A stretch of DNA of 64,000 nucleotides from Sycobia sp. Sy_11. Taxonomy: Eukaryota; Arthropoda; Insecta; Hymenoptera; Epichrysomallidae. The position numbers and the translations under genes are program-made. Of this stretch, positions 48,951 to 61,050 are shown in pieces. Under the pieces are notes generated by a model that worked only from the letters and a program-made list of their open reading frames with translations, searched no databases and was not told the origin of the DNA. Position 1 is the first letter of the stretch. Every line of letters starts with the position of its first letter. Where the stretch lies: the NCBI GenBank assembly GCA_018907035.1, contig JACCIC010000034.1:2017501-2081500 (forward strand), in the 5' to 3' direction.

Positions 48951-50480
48951 CATTGCTTTGCCCTCAAGCCTCGCTCGATACAAATACGGTCCTGCTGAGA
49001 TTATTATTATTATTAAATAGATCCGCCATCGCGTAGAAGGCAATTTCAACGCGAAATTTAGAGACGAAGGCGAGCGTCAGTATTGTACGAGCTTGGAATA
49101 TAAAGCTGATAGAGGAAAAAGCGATGTGAAAATTGATCTCGTAAATACCGATCCCCCTTTTTTATTTCACGAAATTGGTAAAGCTATAAATATTAATGTA
49201 TAATTTATAGATTGGCCATGGAACTTCTTCTACTGTGGAAAGATTTAAGCGATCGATAAATTGTGCGGAACATTCCGGGCGCAAAGGTATATCATAGCGA
49301 GAATAGATTTTGAATACGTTTTAATTTCTAATTTTCTCTCCTCTCGCTCCAATAGATCCTCTCTGGGAAGAAATTTCACAGTGAGGAAATTCGCGTGAAA
49401 AAGAAACTAATTTATATACGGTTTCACAACGTTTTTTCTCCCTGATATATTCTATGTAAGGTGTAACGAACGACGTGCTTTCATAAAGGGAAGGGAAAAA
49501 ATCCGAAAAAAACTGTCGCATCTATTTATTGCAGATAGGTATCCGAAATCCCTCAGGGTAATGCCACCCCTCTGCACCTATATAAAATAGAAGGCAGAAA
49601 TATATACTGTTGGCCGGAATTCGTCGATTCGGAAAAACTTTATGATTTATAAATTTTCGATATCGGCTGGTCCTAAAAGTTATATAATTAATTTTATTTA
49701 ATCGTCGTAAAAAGTTATGTGTTGATTAAATATATATAATATACTTTACACGCTAAATACGTCAAATCATATTGAATGTTGCTTTAAAAAATGTTTGAAT
49801 TGTCCAAATTACAAATTATATAATTGAATAGGTATTCGAAAATATAAAAAGCGAAAATTTACTATTAAGTTGTTCTTTTTAAGGTTATTAAATTGTTGTT
49901 ATATTAAGGACAGAGTATGACTGTTGTAGAAATGAAGAGTAGACTAGATTTGATGCCTAATTAAAAGGGGTCTTTCAAATTACAGTACATTTCTATTATT
50001 TTAATATATTATTTTAATATTTGAATATGTAAATAATAAAACAGATCAATTATATCTAAAATTATGGCTGCATATCGTATGTTATTAATAAGGAAATAGA
50101 TGTAAAGATTGGTTATTACGTTAAGCAATAAGTTTCTTTATAATTTGAACAAAATTTCGATATTATTCTGTATTCAATGCCCAAATAACAGCACACACTG
50201 CGTTCTTTCTATTTCATATTTAATTACAGCAACTAAATTCGTTATAATTATTAATAATGTAGTAACCTGTAATGACGCGATCTTAATCCCAATATTTGTA
50301 TAATTGAAATTATTCATAATTAATCTTAATTTATACGGTACAGTATCAAACTACTTGTTGCCGTTTCATCATTTATAATTGCTGTATACACCGATATAAA
50401 TAAAACAATGCATTATAAAAATTACTCAAATTGTCTCTCTTACTTATATGGAATAATGTATAGTTTTCATGTATTTCAAA
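48950..50480. other. Mixed-composition DNA without recognised features
   Basis: Mildly GC-richer at 48,960-49,640, including a short (ATT)5 near 49,000, then AT-rich. No gene or mobile element recognised. Confidence 0.5.
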
Positions 50481-50830
50481 CAATTGCATGACATAAGAAA
50501 AAGAATGCGCTCTTCGCATCCTTCTGACATGGCGTAAACCGCAGTAAAGGCAGAAAAGGAGAGGGAAAATAAAGTGCAGAAGACAACGGAAATACACAAG
50601 AAGTATATGCAAGAGGACACGAAGTATTACTTTTGCACGTGTAACTTCAGAGAAGTCACGCGAAATTCGTTCCGCGCCGCGCCATCGGGGAGAAAGTGAA
50701 GCATCGGTATAATAATAATGTTTCGGTGCGCAGCGTAAATAAAATAAGTTGTTTCCTTGGGCTAATTCTTGAAAAGGATGGGCTTCGTCTCTGAAATTGT
50801 CAGTTAAACTTCGCATTACGCAAACGCGCA
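50480..50830. other. Small GC-richer patch
   Basis: Lies inside a 152-codon minus-strand frame (50,373-50,831). The predicted protein has a hydrophobic stretch but no domain I recognise, and roughly one such frame is expected by chance in 64 kb. I do not call a gene. Confidence 0.35.
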
Positions 50831-52055
50831 TATATATTTGAATAATTACTCGTAATCATGGAACAATAAAAAAATTTTTTTAAGATTTGACAGTTAATTT
50901 TGTAAAGCTTACATGTCAAACGAGTTTTTTTTTCATAAATAATATCGCTCTTGAAGTTTAATTTGCATTTGAGTAGAGGTCGTGTCATATAGTCGCATTT
51001 GCGAGATTATAATTAAAAGTTCTTAATATACGTTGTTAATATATTGAAATTAAAATTTATGTTTTTTTTCTTCTTAAATTGAGTATTATAAAACTACCGA
51101 TGCAGTGGTCATAAAAAATAATAAATATCCATAAAAGCTCGCATAAATTATTAATTTTTAACTTTTGACAGGGCCAATAATTTTGAATGATTCAATATTT
51201 TTTTTACAATCTCCGCACTAATTATTGACTTCCTTATTATCTATTAAAGCTAATACATTATTATCATAATATTAATATTTAATTGTGCATGCGTCACGAA
51301 ATTATTGAATTACATATACTAATTGTAAGTTATTATGAAAGCCATTATAAACAATTATATGAAAAATCCTTGAATTCGAAATATGACGAAAATACATCAA
51401 TGATAGATATTATAATGTGCAATTATTCGCAGTAAATCAATCAAGTCGATATTTGTAAGCTATATTTCTGTGTCACTATATGTATATATAATATATTATA
51501 CTAATACTAAAGAAATAATTTAGCAAGTGTGTATAGTTGGGGAATGAATGAGCAAGGAATGAATTGCCATAAACTACTATATAGACTATACATGTTTGAT
51601 AAATTTGCCAACAATTCTGAACTTGGTAACGTTCCTCTTTACAAGAATCCTAGATACATAATCGTTGCTACAACGTAACCGAGCGCATCGGCGATGAAAA
51701 TGCATGCGTAGACTCTTAGTGTCTAGCGTCACCGCGGCCTTCAAAGTTATCTCATCCAATATTGCGATGAAATTAGCACTCTATATGGCAGTTCATTTTG
51801 AATCATTCTATTATTAAGTATCTAAGAGAGTGTGTGCAAGCCACGTGGGTCCGTTATATCTGGCTCGCCTTATTTTGTTTGCTCCTCTGTAAAATCCGCA
51901 TTCGGAAACATGAATGATATCGATTATAAAAAACAAATAGTAACAATGATAATAATAATTTGTCTCGTACGTCAAAAAGGTTAAGGGGGTACAGCACCTT
52001 TAATGTAGAAAATAAAAACAGGTATTCATAGACATTTTTGGTTATAATTTGAAAA
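50830..52055. other. AT-rich DNA without recognised features
   Basis: AT-rich with a mildly richer patch at 51,650-51,900. No array or coding signal. The part after 51,975 (TTAAGGGGGTACAGCACC) might belong to the outer edge of the fold-back element. Confidence 0.5.
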
Positions 52056-52511
52056 TTTTAAGACCTAATGTAAATCAACCTCGTTTGCAGCTATAATGCG
52101 GTACGTACAAAATCTAAATTCACTAAACGTAGGTTTCCAATGAAACCGATGGATCAAATAAGCTCGATTTTGAGGATGTGGTTGTTAAATAAATTTTTTT
52201 ATGGTATCAACAGAGGAAATTCCATTCGTACATTTAACAAAAAGTTATATAAATCTGACATTGATTTTTTTAGTTAATTATTGATTCAGATAAGTTTCAG
52301 ATAGTTATATTTTTAATTTTATTTTCCATTTGCTTACATACAATTCCCTCTCTTCATACCAGCATCGATATATTAAATAAAAAAAATTCTCAAAATTGAG
52401 CTCAATCAAGCCATTTGTTTCATTGGAGTTCTACAATCAGCAAAGTTGGATTTTGTACGTACTTCCTATTATAACTTCAAATCATATGGATTTAAATATG
52501 AGCTCTTAAAC
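52056..52511. mobile_element. Imperfect palindrome: fold-back or MITE-like element
   Basis: The sequence is self-complementary around a centre near 52,281.5. The best segment pairs 52,101-52,177 with the reverse complement of 52,386-52,462. By hand, 58 of 77 positions match without a gap, starting at an exact GTACGTACAAAATC. Further inward, TGGTATCAACAGAGGAAATT (52,202) faces TGGTATGAAGAGAGGGAATT at exactly the same centre. Outward, TTTAAGAC (52,057) faces TTTAAGAG with a small indel. There is no transposase. A diverged arm at 43,030-43,100 shows that it is a family. Mirror symmetry with only small indels over about 455 bp cannot be chance. It could be a MITE or fold-back element, or an inverted duplication giving hairpin RNA. 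Target-site duplications were not resolved. Confidence 0.75.
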
Positions 52512-52721
52512 CCTATAATATTAGAATCTTCAAAATCTATAGGTGTAACGATTTCTACTCATTGTAAAAAATATAACATGTACCTACACATTTATAACAT
52601 ATTTCAAATGCTTTGTTTTTATTTTATAATTTAAAGGGTAATGCTTGATAATAATAAGAATCGATCCTTAACAGTGATTGTAGATTAAAATATGTTTCAA
52701 AAAATTACACGTTGGTATATA

Positions 52722-52722
52722 A

Positions 52723-52764
<42 letters not shown>
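52722..52764. repeat. (AAT)n trinucleotide array
   Basis: About 14 AAT/ATA units, pure. Confidence 0.95.
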
Positions 52765-53440
52765 CGGAGTATTCTATATATTTATTATTATAATAATTAT
52801 TAGTAAGAATAATATTACACAGTTAAAATAAAAATTTTCCTCCCATTTATGTTTTAGAATTCATTATACTTTCATAATTGTATAACAATGTATACGATTG
52901 CGCTTTCAATGTTATATATTTGTATACGGTTTCTTGATATTGTTCCGTATGTCTTTACATTGCATATGACGAGCCGTGTGTTATGCTATATACTCCTATA
53001 CGTAAGCGGATAATTTACGAGTGTATTTTCAATTTTATATTTATATTGCAATTCCAGCGCATAGAATCTGAGCAATAAAATCCCGAATGAATAATCCCGC
53101 CACATTTCTAAGCCATTCGACTAAAAAAAGGGGGGAGTTCTAAAATCCATCCTTTCTTTCGCCTTGGGTGTGAACGGTAATAAAACAATAAAAATGAACA
53201 ACCACGTTGAATCTGTCACGCGGATGAGTTTATGGCTGCTGGGAACCTTTCTTTGGCTTCAACGAGTTTTCCATACAATTTTCTATGAGCGGACAGAATG
53301 GCCTATATATAAAAAAATGGCCAAGGGACAAACCGTTCATTTCTTTTTCATGCCTTGTAACTCTCGGAGCATTCGCTTCGTTCTCTATATATTAATTTTT
53401 TTAATTACTTTATTTTATTTTCGGTCCGAATTTATTTTTT
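52765..53440. other. Mostly AT-rich DNA with a small richer patch
   Basis: Moderately GC-rich around 53,080-53,330. A 109-codon frame at 53,164-53,493 has no recognised domain and runs into the dispersed repeat. Confidence 0.45.
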
Positions 53441-53617
53441 TATTCGAAATCCAGCTAATAAATCTTTTTATCAGTCTTACAATCTTTTTTTAAAAAACTA
53501 ATATAATATAATTATTTTGACAGTTAGACCGTTCTGGTTTATAATCATTTTAGTATAAATCTTTAATATAAAGCCTAAAATATTAAAATCAAAATAAATT
53601 TTGTTAAAATAGGAGAA
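53440..53617 (+). repeat. Dispersed repeat copy B (pairs with 6490-6677)
   Basis: Same-orientation partner of the 6.5-kb copy: CGAAATCCAGCTAATAAATC, ATCAGTCTTAC (53,470), AAACTAATATAATATAATTA, TTATAATCATTTTAGTA and CCTAAAATATT...ATCAAAATAAAT. The order is conserved, with small indels. Copies about 47 kb apart make this an interspersed family, not a tandem one. Confidence 0.75.
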
Positions 53618-55070
53618 TCTGACTGTCCCTTTTGTCAAAAAGAATTTACCCAACTGCTATATCCAACGATTCGGCCGGCTGGACTCCCACTTTAGGAACT
53701 GCGATCATAATTATTATAATAATATATTACTTGAGTTTGTTATAAAGGCTGTAACGCTGATAAGAATATTTATTAGTTTGATCTACATCAATCGCCGGAA
53801 GTGCAATTATTAAATTTATTCAAACTATTATATTTCTGGTGTAAGATTGAAAATACGTAGGTACACCTTTATGGTATATCGTAATGAATGAAAAAAAAAT
53901 ACTTAACGGTATAGTTTTATCCTTCATATAACGTAATGCAATATTACTGATTTCATTTCTGAACAAAAATTTTAATATTTCAAAAAAAAATCGAGAACAA
54001 TTTGTATTGCAATATTTTCATTAGGTAGTAGAACTCATCGTTCTACGCCTATATAAATAGCAGAAGACAGGTTAATAAAATTTAAAATATAATAAATATA
54101 TAGTAAAATATAAGAAAAACTTACTAATTTGGTCACATATAATGTTATATTTCTATATGTTATCTTTTTATTGCTCGCATAATAATATAACATCGAAAGC
54201 GAATCATATGGGAGGTTATTTTTTGTTAGAATTAAATCTTTTATTGTCTCCGTTAAATTCATGATTATTTTCTAGCCTATGTTTCATCATTATAATGGTT
54301 CCAATTTTGAATAACTTTTATATGTTCCCTGATATGCTCTTGTACAATTTTTAAGTTTTGTCGACATTATATATAGATTAACGGTTTTATAAACGATTCT
54401 GTATAACTAATCCTACAGTACAAGATTCTTTTTTGTTTTCACCTGTTTATACATTGGCAAAATAGAAATATTGAATGTTTTCTAGTATTGTACAATTTTT
54501 TTTCTAGAAAGGATTTTTTATATATAGGGTAAAGAAATTTTTAGTTGCGACTTTTATTCTTATCTCTATTGAGTAATTTTTTTGTTTTTTTATCGTTGTG
54601 ATTTATGGATTCCAATCTTTCTTTTCAAAGCTTTTAATTGAATAATTGTGAGATATTTGTTGTATTAATAAATTTTTTGCGTTTTTAAGCTTTTTTCATC
54701 ACTTTTTTAGCCAAGATTTTAAACCTGCGGTCAAAAACATTAAAAATTGTACTATAAATTTTCGAGACTTTTCTGTTGTAAAGTATGATTGAATGCACCG
54801 GTATTATAGAAGAATTAGAATCTCGATAAAATTCTTAATATAAATTTATAATAATTAAATTTTTTATCTGATATTGATGTGCACGCATGAGAGCGGATGA
54901 AAAGTATTGTTAAAAAAGTATTGAAAAGAAAATTGTAAAATAATTAAGGTTTTCGTTGCATTTCGTCACATGTCTATGTGTTCCCTAGTTCGTTTACCAT
55001 TAACATAAATCTTTAATTGTCGATACTTCTATACCAAATAAAGTTATCGTGTGCATCAAAATTTTAAATT
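53618..55070. other. AT-rich DNA without recognised features
   Basis: AT-rich up to the mariner remnant. I searched this stretch for the element's missing 5' half and left inverted repeat and saw neither. Confidence 0.55.
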
Positions 55071-55078
55071 GAACATAT

Positions 55079-55446
55079 TCTAAAATTCGAATCCGAAAAA
55101 AACGTCCGGATTTGTGGCAAACAATTCATGGCTTTTGCACCACAATAATGCACCTGCTCATACTTCATTGCTTGTTCGTGAATTTTTGGCCCAAAACAAA
55201 ACTTTAACGATACCTCAGCCTCCATATTCGTCAGATATGGCTCCATGTGACTTTTTTCTATTTCCAAAAATAAAGAGAACATTAAAAGGCCGTCGATTTA
55301 CAAGCATAGATGACATTAAAAGCGAATCGCTGAAAGAGCTAAAAGCTATAACAAAGATCGAGTTTCAAAAGTGTTTCGAGAATTGGAAAAAGCGTTGGCA
55401 CAAGTGCATTCTATCCGAGGGGGATTACGTTGAAGGGGAAAAATAG
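55079..55446 (+). pseudogene. Mariner transposase, C-terminal fragment, frameshifted
   Basis: This is the DDD-domain C-terminal third of a mariner-family transposase, which cuts and joins transposon ends at TA sites. In one frame 55,088-55,120 reads RIRKKRPDLWQ. One base is missing around 55,118-55,121, and the frame that continues from 55,120 reads NNSWLLHH and runs to the stop at 55,444-55,446. Family landmarks are APAHTS, the PPYSSDMAPCDFFLFPK segment (third catalytic Asp, codon 55,249-55,251), KGRRF, and a terminal RWHKCI.SEGDY. The second catalytic Asp, normally in HDNAPAH, is Asn here (codon AAT at 55,144-55,146), while the 34-residue spacing to the next Asp is kept. Full-length family members have about 340-350 residues, so roughly 220 N-terminal residues are missing. 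It cannot be active. Confidence 0.93.
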
Positions 55447-55480
55447 ATATTGATGAATAAATAAATATTTGTTTCATAAA

Positions 55481-55515
55481 ACGAAAATTCTCGTTATTTT
55501 TTAACACAGCTCGTA
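55481..55515 (-). mobile_element. 3' terminal inverted repeat of the mariner remnant
   Basis: Read on the minus strand from 55,513, it starts CGAGCTGTGTTAAAAAATAA and is rich in AACGAG/ATTTT further in. It begins directly inside a TA (55,514-55,515), the expected target dinucleotide. It lies 35 bp after the transposase stop, as is usual for compact mariners. No left partner was found in the window, so the element is 5' truncated or has been split. Confidence 0.75.
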
Positions 55516-55545
55516 TGTGGTGTGTTTGTGTGTGTGTGTGTGGTG

Positions 55546-55576
<31 letters not shown>

Positions 55577-55594
55577 TGTGTGTGTGTGTGTGTA
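55516..55594. repeat. (GT)n with spaced GG interruptions
   Basis: About 79 bp of GT directly against the mariner end. GG doublets at 55,519-55,520, 55,542-55,543 and 55,569-55,570 divide it into units of about 23 and 27 bp, which suggests block duplication. The mariner may have inserted at the edge of this array, or the array grew from the junction. Confidence 0.93.
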
Positions 55595-55599
55595 TTAGG

Positions 55600-55945
55600 A
55601 CTTGGAGGAAGCTTGCGGCATTGAGAGCGCGCGTTGTATAGATTAGTTTGCAACACCTATCTATATATTATAATGTATAATATATCATATATAGGAGCGG
55701 GGTGCACGGGCGTATCGGTCGTAAGTTATCGGTACGACCTTCGCGGCATAGTCGTCAAGAGCCTCCCCCCTTCTCCTGATACACTGCAAGCGCACATCCG
55801 GTTTTTATCGTTGGCGGCTGGTGAGGGGAAGACTGTATACTATAAAAGGAGTAATAGAAGCACCGTCAGCCTTAATATAGAGATCGGGAGCTTCACCACT
55901 GGCAAAACTCTATACAGACGAATTTTTATTCGTTTAAATAATTTA

Positions 55946-55950
<5 letters not shown>
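55600..55950. other. Small GC-richer patch
   Basis: Mixed composition with CG-rich words at 55,700-55,820. A 134-codon frame at 55,634-56,038 ends in the TA repeat and has no recognised domain. Confidence 0.4.

Positions 55951-55951
<1 letters not shown>

Positions 55952-56006
<55 letters not shown>
55952..56006. repeat. (TA)n tract
   Basis: About 27 TA units. Confidence 0.95.
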
Positions 56007-56009
<3 letters not shown>

Positions 56010-56010
<1 letters not shown>

Positions 56011-56560
56011 CTTGTTCAAATATGATTGTTCGCAGTAGCTGAGTAATAATAAGAAAAGGAAGTTTTATAAAAAGGTTGTATGCATTTTGCAAACTTGCAA
56101 ATAGTTCTTGCACTATGTGCCAATGTTCATCAACCAATGAGGAAGCCGAGCGGTATGGAAATTGACAAGACGAACGGAGACTTTGATTGTAATCTGAAGA
56201 ATAAGGCAAGAAGAGGTTTAGCTGTTTACTTGAAGTTAACTTTACGAGCGCCCTCGTAAATATGTAACTAATACAAATACGACAACGTATACCTACGCTT
56301 TTTATGCTTTAGATATTTTATTATTTATATATAATAAAATAATATAAATTTCAGCTTGAAGTCCTCATAGTGCTCGGTATTTGAGGGTATTTTGATATAT
56401 GTTTGACACGAGCCTAAATACGGGGCGAAAGCTTTACAGAATTTTTCCATACCTACATGGCAAACACAAGCGAGCCCAGGCACTGCACTTTGGCTTTATA
56501 AGAAAATATTCCAGTACTTATATCTGCTTATAGACCTAAATAGCCTACAATCCTCGCCTT
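56010..56560. other. AT-rich DNA without recognised features
   Basis: No array, transposon end or coding signal. Confidence 0.5.
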
Positions 56561-57480
56561 AATCCGTGCAAGATCACCGACAGTTTTCCTCCTTATTATA
56601 GAGCGCGCATTTTCAGATTGCGCGGCCGACAGGCGTGTGCGAGGATAAACTCCTTCCACCCCCCCGCTGGATATACGAGAAGGCTTAGGCGACGCCGAGC
56701 GTTGAGTATACGTGCACCGGGGGTATATTATACGAAGTCAACCCTGAAGTGCGCGTATATACATGTCAGCTGGAACAAAATTCATAACGGCACGGCCGCC
56801 TCTTTATCTGTGACCTTCGAGCTCTCTTCGACGGATATCCGGTCAGTAAAATACCATCTATATTTTTACGTATACACGCGACGCGCAGCATTGTTGCGCC
56901 GCGGGGCCCCCGCCGGCAGTGCGGGCAACGCACGCACACGATGGCGCTCATGTCTAGGAGATTTTCCCGGGGTATATATATTGTAAGCGTTTTCGAGCCG
57001 TTTGGAAGATACACCCTTCTCCCTCCCCCTTTCCCCGCTTACGAAAGCAAAAGGAGAGAAATCGGCTTAAGATCACGCCCTCGTTGGGTAGCTGGAAATC
57101 CAAGGAATACGGGCGCGCAGTAGGACAAATAAAGCAGATGCACGCCCGCGTCTAGCGATAATAAGCGTCCTGGCTCGGTCCTGGGCGACCCTGGGAGGTG
57201 CTCCGTTGCCTCGGGGGCCAGGTAAACGTCCCTGTACAGGATTATGTTTATGCATCGGAGCCCAGAAACCAGAAAGTAATCAGTATGCGGTAAAGCGACC
57301 GAGAGCTCGAACCCGCTCGACCGAGACCGAGCCCTACGCGATATACACTTGGGCTAAAATGGGAGTAAATATATATGCATATATAATTATATTTATATTA
57401 TTTTTTTCTCTAACTTCAAGGCTTTTCCGTCTTATTCCATCGTCTTAGAATATGGAGTTCACGAGGGCGACCGTAAATTG
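56560..57480. other. GC-rich island without long microsatellite
   Basis: CpG-rich at 56,620-57,350. Unlike most islands it holds no long simple repeat. Frames of 60-122 codons on both strands have no recognised domain. It is one of the better places to look for conserved regulatory or exonic sequence. Confidence 0.5.
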
Positions 57481-58059
57481 TAGAATATTATTTTGAATAA
57501 TAAAGCCGTTCTTCTCTTTGGGTGTAATCCATTTAATTTTTATAAGACTTTTTAACATAATATACGGATGTTCTCACCAAGTTTATAAACAGAACTGTGA
57601 AAGAAGACTCCAGTGCTTTTTTAGTACAATACGCAATTCTAATTTTCAGTTTTAATGTTGTCAATGATGTACCGCATCGTTAATTATTGATTTTTTTACA
57701 CGTCGAATGGGAGTGCCCTCGAGATGCTCGGTGTTATATTGAAAATTACGCGGTTGTATAATGCGAATCCAGTGACGAATATGACTACGTCATATGCAAA
57801 AGGAACATACTAAATTTTTTTTTTAAAGTAATAATAATATCGTTTAAAGTTGTGCAGACCTGTTATTTTGTTTATATTGCTTATGCTGAACATTTATAGG
57901 TTTTTTTTAACATGTACAAAACGTGTTTGTTCATTCTTTGAAATTTCATGTAAGAAACTACTGTCATCCGTGTACTTTTTACCATGAACTATAGATAGAA
58001 GTATAAATAAAAGTATTGATAGAACTAGTAATTTTCATTAAATTAAAATACTCTTCATT

Positions 58060-58077
58060 AAAAAAAAAAAAAAAAAA
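58060..58077. repeat. Poly(A) run, 18 bases
   Basis: Eighteen A residues followed by CAAAAAG. It could be the A tail of a retroposon, but no retroposon body or target duplication was recognised upstream. Confidence 0.8.
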
Positions 58078-58916
58078 CAAAAAGAATTTATTTTATAATA
58101 TATTGTATAATAAATAATAATAAATCATGAAATTTGATGAGATTCCCTACTGTGCAATGTTTTCCAGTAACAACTTCGCTTTAAAAATAAATTCTCAAAT
58201 CATATTCTAACTAATTCAATCAATCGTCGAATGATTCGAGAATTTTATTAAAAAATGAAAATCTAAACAATAACGTCAATATTAAAGTTACACTGTTAAA
58301 AAAATATTTTTTGTAATTAAAAAGCATCCGTTATATCGGCTAATATAAGACAAACTAAGAAATAAATTTTTTCGGTCTTAGAGTATTAAGAAATTTCTTT
58401 AAAAATTGGTTTAACGTTAATTAACTTATTTGAAGTCTGCAAATGGATTAAAACCTATTATCGTTGCTATAGTAAGAGTCAAATTTTTCATTCAATCGAA
58501 ATGTCGAGGGGGCGCCATATCAATGCATAATGCATATATATTATTTACTCGTATATAGACTCATTTTGATATTTCACTTCATCTTGACGTATTACTCCGT
58601 GTATGCTACTTATTATTTGACTATTATCTAATCTAGGAAAGTAGAAATTTTATTTGCAGTGTTATTCACTTGCATATAATAGGAGGGAGCTTCTTATCAG
58701 TCTTTCATCTCGGATTTTTACACCGTGCCCAAACAAACCAATTATTACAATACAATCGACGATTCGAGATACGAAGTGTTTGATTTATGTGTAACGATTA
58801 TAGCATTGTGTCGAGACCGAGCCGAGACAAATATTCTCCGCTTGATCTGTTGCTGATGACGAATCCTGCCAATTAGTATGTAAGACGAAACAGAAACCTA
58901 GATTAATATATTAGTT

Positions 58917-58918
<2 letters not shown>

Positions 58919-58965
<47 letters not shown>
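58919..58965. repeat. (TA)n tract
   Basis: About 23 TA units in AT-rich DNA. Confidence 0.95.
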
Positions 58966-58970
<5 letters not shown>

Positions 58971-60399
58971 TACAAATAAATATAATATAATAGTTAATCA
59001 GTCAGATTTTAAAGAATTTATCAATTTAAAATTTTTTTTTAATTTAAATAATATTATATTACAATTACATTACTGTCATTTACTGTAAGTATTACAATCT
59101 TTCTTTCTATTTGTTCATAAATTTGAATTCATTTACATCATTTAACGATTTTAGATAACAAAACTACTATCAAATTAATAGTTTAGCATATTTAACTAAT
59201 TTGTTTTATTAAAATTCCTCTATCAATAAATCGATATAAAATGAAAACTAATTCGATGAAGACTGGAAAAAATATTTGAACTCCGAACCATAAATCTAAG
59301 ATGAAAAAAAAAATTAAAGAAAAAACAACTATAAAACACCAGAACAACGACAACAATAAATACTTTTATGAAATTTTAAGAGGACTAAGAAGTAGAAAGT
59401 CTACAACGAGCAGTTTTCGGGTTAATGTTAAGAAATATTTATAAAAATTCAAGTGATATTGTAATGGTTGCACGCAAGGCCGGGCTGAGATCATATGTGG
59501 CTAAGCATTATGTATAAGCCTGAGTCTCCTTCGAAAGATAATTTTTCAACCATTTCAATAATGTATAAAAGAGCAAAAAGTATATAAAATATACATTTCA
59601 ATAATACAAAAAACAGCAAAATGAACAGTGTCGTTTCTATAAATTAAAAAAATGGAATTTATTTCATCGTAACTTTTATGAGTAGTTTTTATAATATTTT
59701 TAAAATTAGTCTAATCGAGTTTAAATAAAAAACTTCGTTCTACATTATCTGTCAACGAATTCTTTAATTAAGTCGCTAAAATCTACTGATCTTAAGAAAT
59801 TTCTTTTGGTTGCTAATGTAGCTAAGAAGATAAACGAGTATCTAACATATTTAATCGATACATATTCTTTATCCTTTTTAAAACAAAAAACAATCTTTTA
59901 AATTTGCATTTCACTATTGAAATCGTTAAAAAAATTCGATAGGCTATATAAATATTATATTTCATTTTCTATTTATGTCCGGTGATATTTTATATACTAA
60001 TATTAACCTTTTATTACTATTTTTAAATGAATATTTGAAATAAAAAAAATTTTCATATGATTTTACTACTAGATGTATTTATTAAGCTAGCCTTAATAGA
60101 CTAGTTCTTATCGAATATTATTTAGTCCAGTCGCTTAATTGAATAAAATGCAACAACGAAAAGAGATAATAAAATAAAACTGGTCCAAGAAAGCTATTTC
60201 CTATAAAATGAAGATATTTTTTAAGCAAATAATTTATGATGATGACCATAACTATGCAATTCAAGATTATATTAATCGTACTAGTACTGTGACGATTATA
60301 AATAAAACCCAAGCGTATAAATTTAAAAGTATGTATATCTGTAATAATGATTTAATTTAGATTTTTTATTGAATAAATGGAAGGTTCTTTTTGAACATG

Positions 60400-61050
60400 T
60401 TAACATATGGCAGTGGACTGCCCGATGATCATCTCTCGAATCGTCATTTCGCCCTCGAGAATATAATATATAGTGTCTATAGGAATGTATACCGGGGGAT
60501 CAGTCGATCTTGCTGTATATAAGACGCCAAATCTGAATCTGGTATTATAAAATACGCTCATTTGAATGATTTATATTTGATACGGATCTTTATTGCCGTA
60601 TACAAGTCCGAACGGCTAAGTTCGGTAGCCGCACGTGTCCCCTTCACAATCATCTAAAAATAACGCAGCCGCACGAGTGTGGCATGCGTGCGATGGTCAA
60701 ATATTTCACACAGGTGTTTTTTGTTTTCTTTTTTTTTCTGTTTTGTTAATAAAATAAACCTCCTTCGTATCGTGGGGAATATACGTTTAAGGTACATAAA
60801 ATGTTTATAGACAATTATGGAGATGACGAAATTTTTCTTTCTACGACCCGAGAAGCATATTGCAATTCAGTGTGTCATATATATGTAAGGAATATAAAAA
60901 TGAATAAACCCAGTTTTTTTTAATTATTGAACAATTAGGAGAACAATTAAAAATTTATATATATGTATGATGTACTATAAGGATTAAGGAATAAATGAAA
61001 GATGTTTTATATATTTACACTGGAAACTTAATACTTCTACTGACCCGATT
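60400..61050. other. Small GC-richer patch, then AT-rich
   Basis: 60,400-60,700 is mildly CpG-rich, the rest AT-rich. Nothing recognised. Confidence 0.45.

Larger units (their letters stand above)
57480..60400. other. AT-rich DNA, mostly featureless
   Basis: About 2.9 kb of AT-rich DNA with a poly(A) run (58,060) and one (TA)n (58,919). GC-slightly-richer at 58,500-58,870. No coding signal. Confidence 0.55.

Noticed and set aside
50373..50831. 152-codon minus-strand frame with a hydrophobic stretch
   Set aside because: No recognised domain. By a rough estimate about one frame of this length is expected by chance in 64 kb. No splice or promoter context was found.
51975..52010. TTAAGGGGGT as a piggyBac-type end (TTAA target) of the fold-back element
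   Set aside because: The mirror position on the right does not show a matching CCCCTTAA, so the true ends remain unresolved.
53164..53493. 109-codon plus-strand frame
   Set aside because: Its end is made of a dispersed non-coding repeat, and there is no domain likeness.
58060..58077. Poly(A) as the tail of a retroposon
   Set aside because: No retroposon body, endonuclease site or target duplication could be identified around it.
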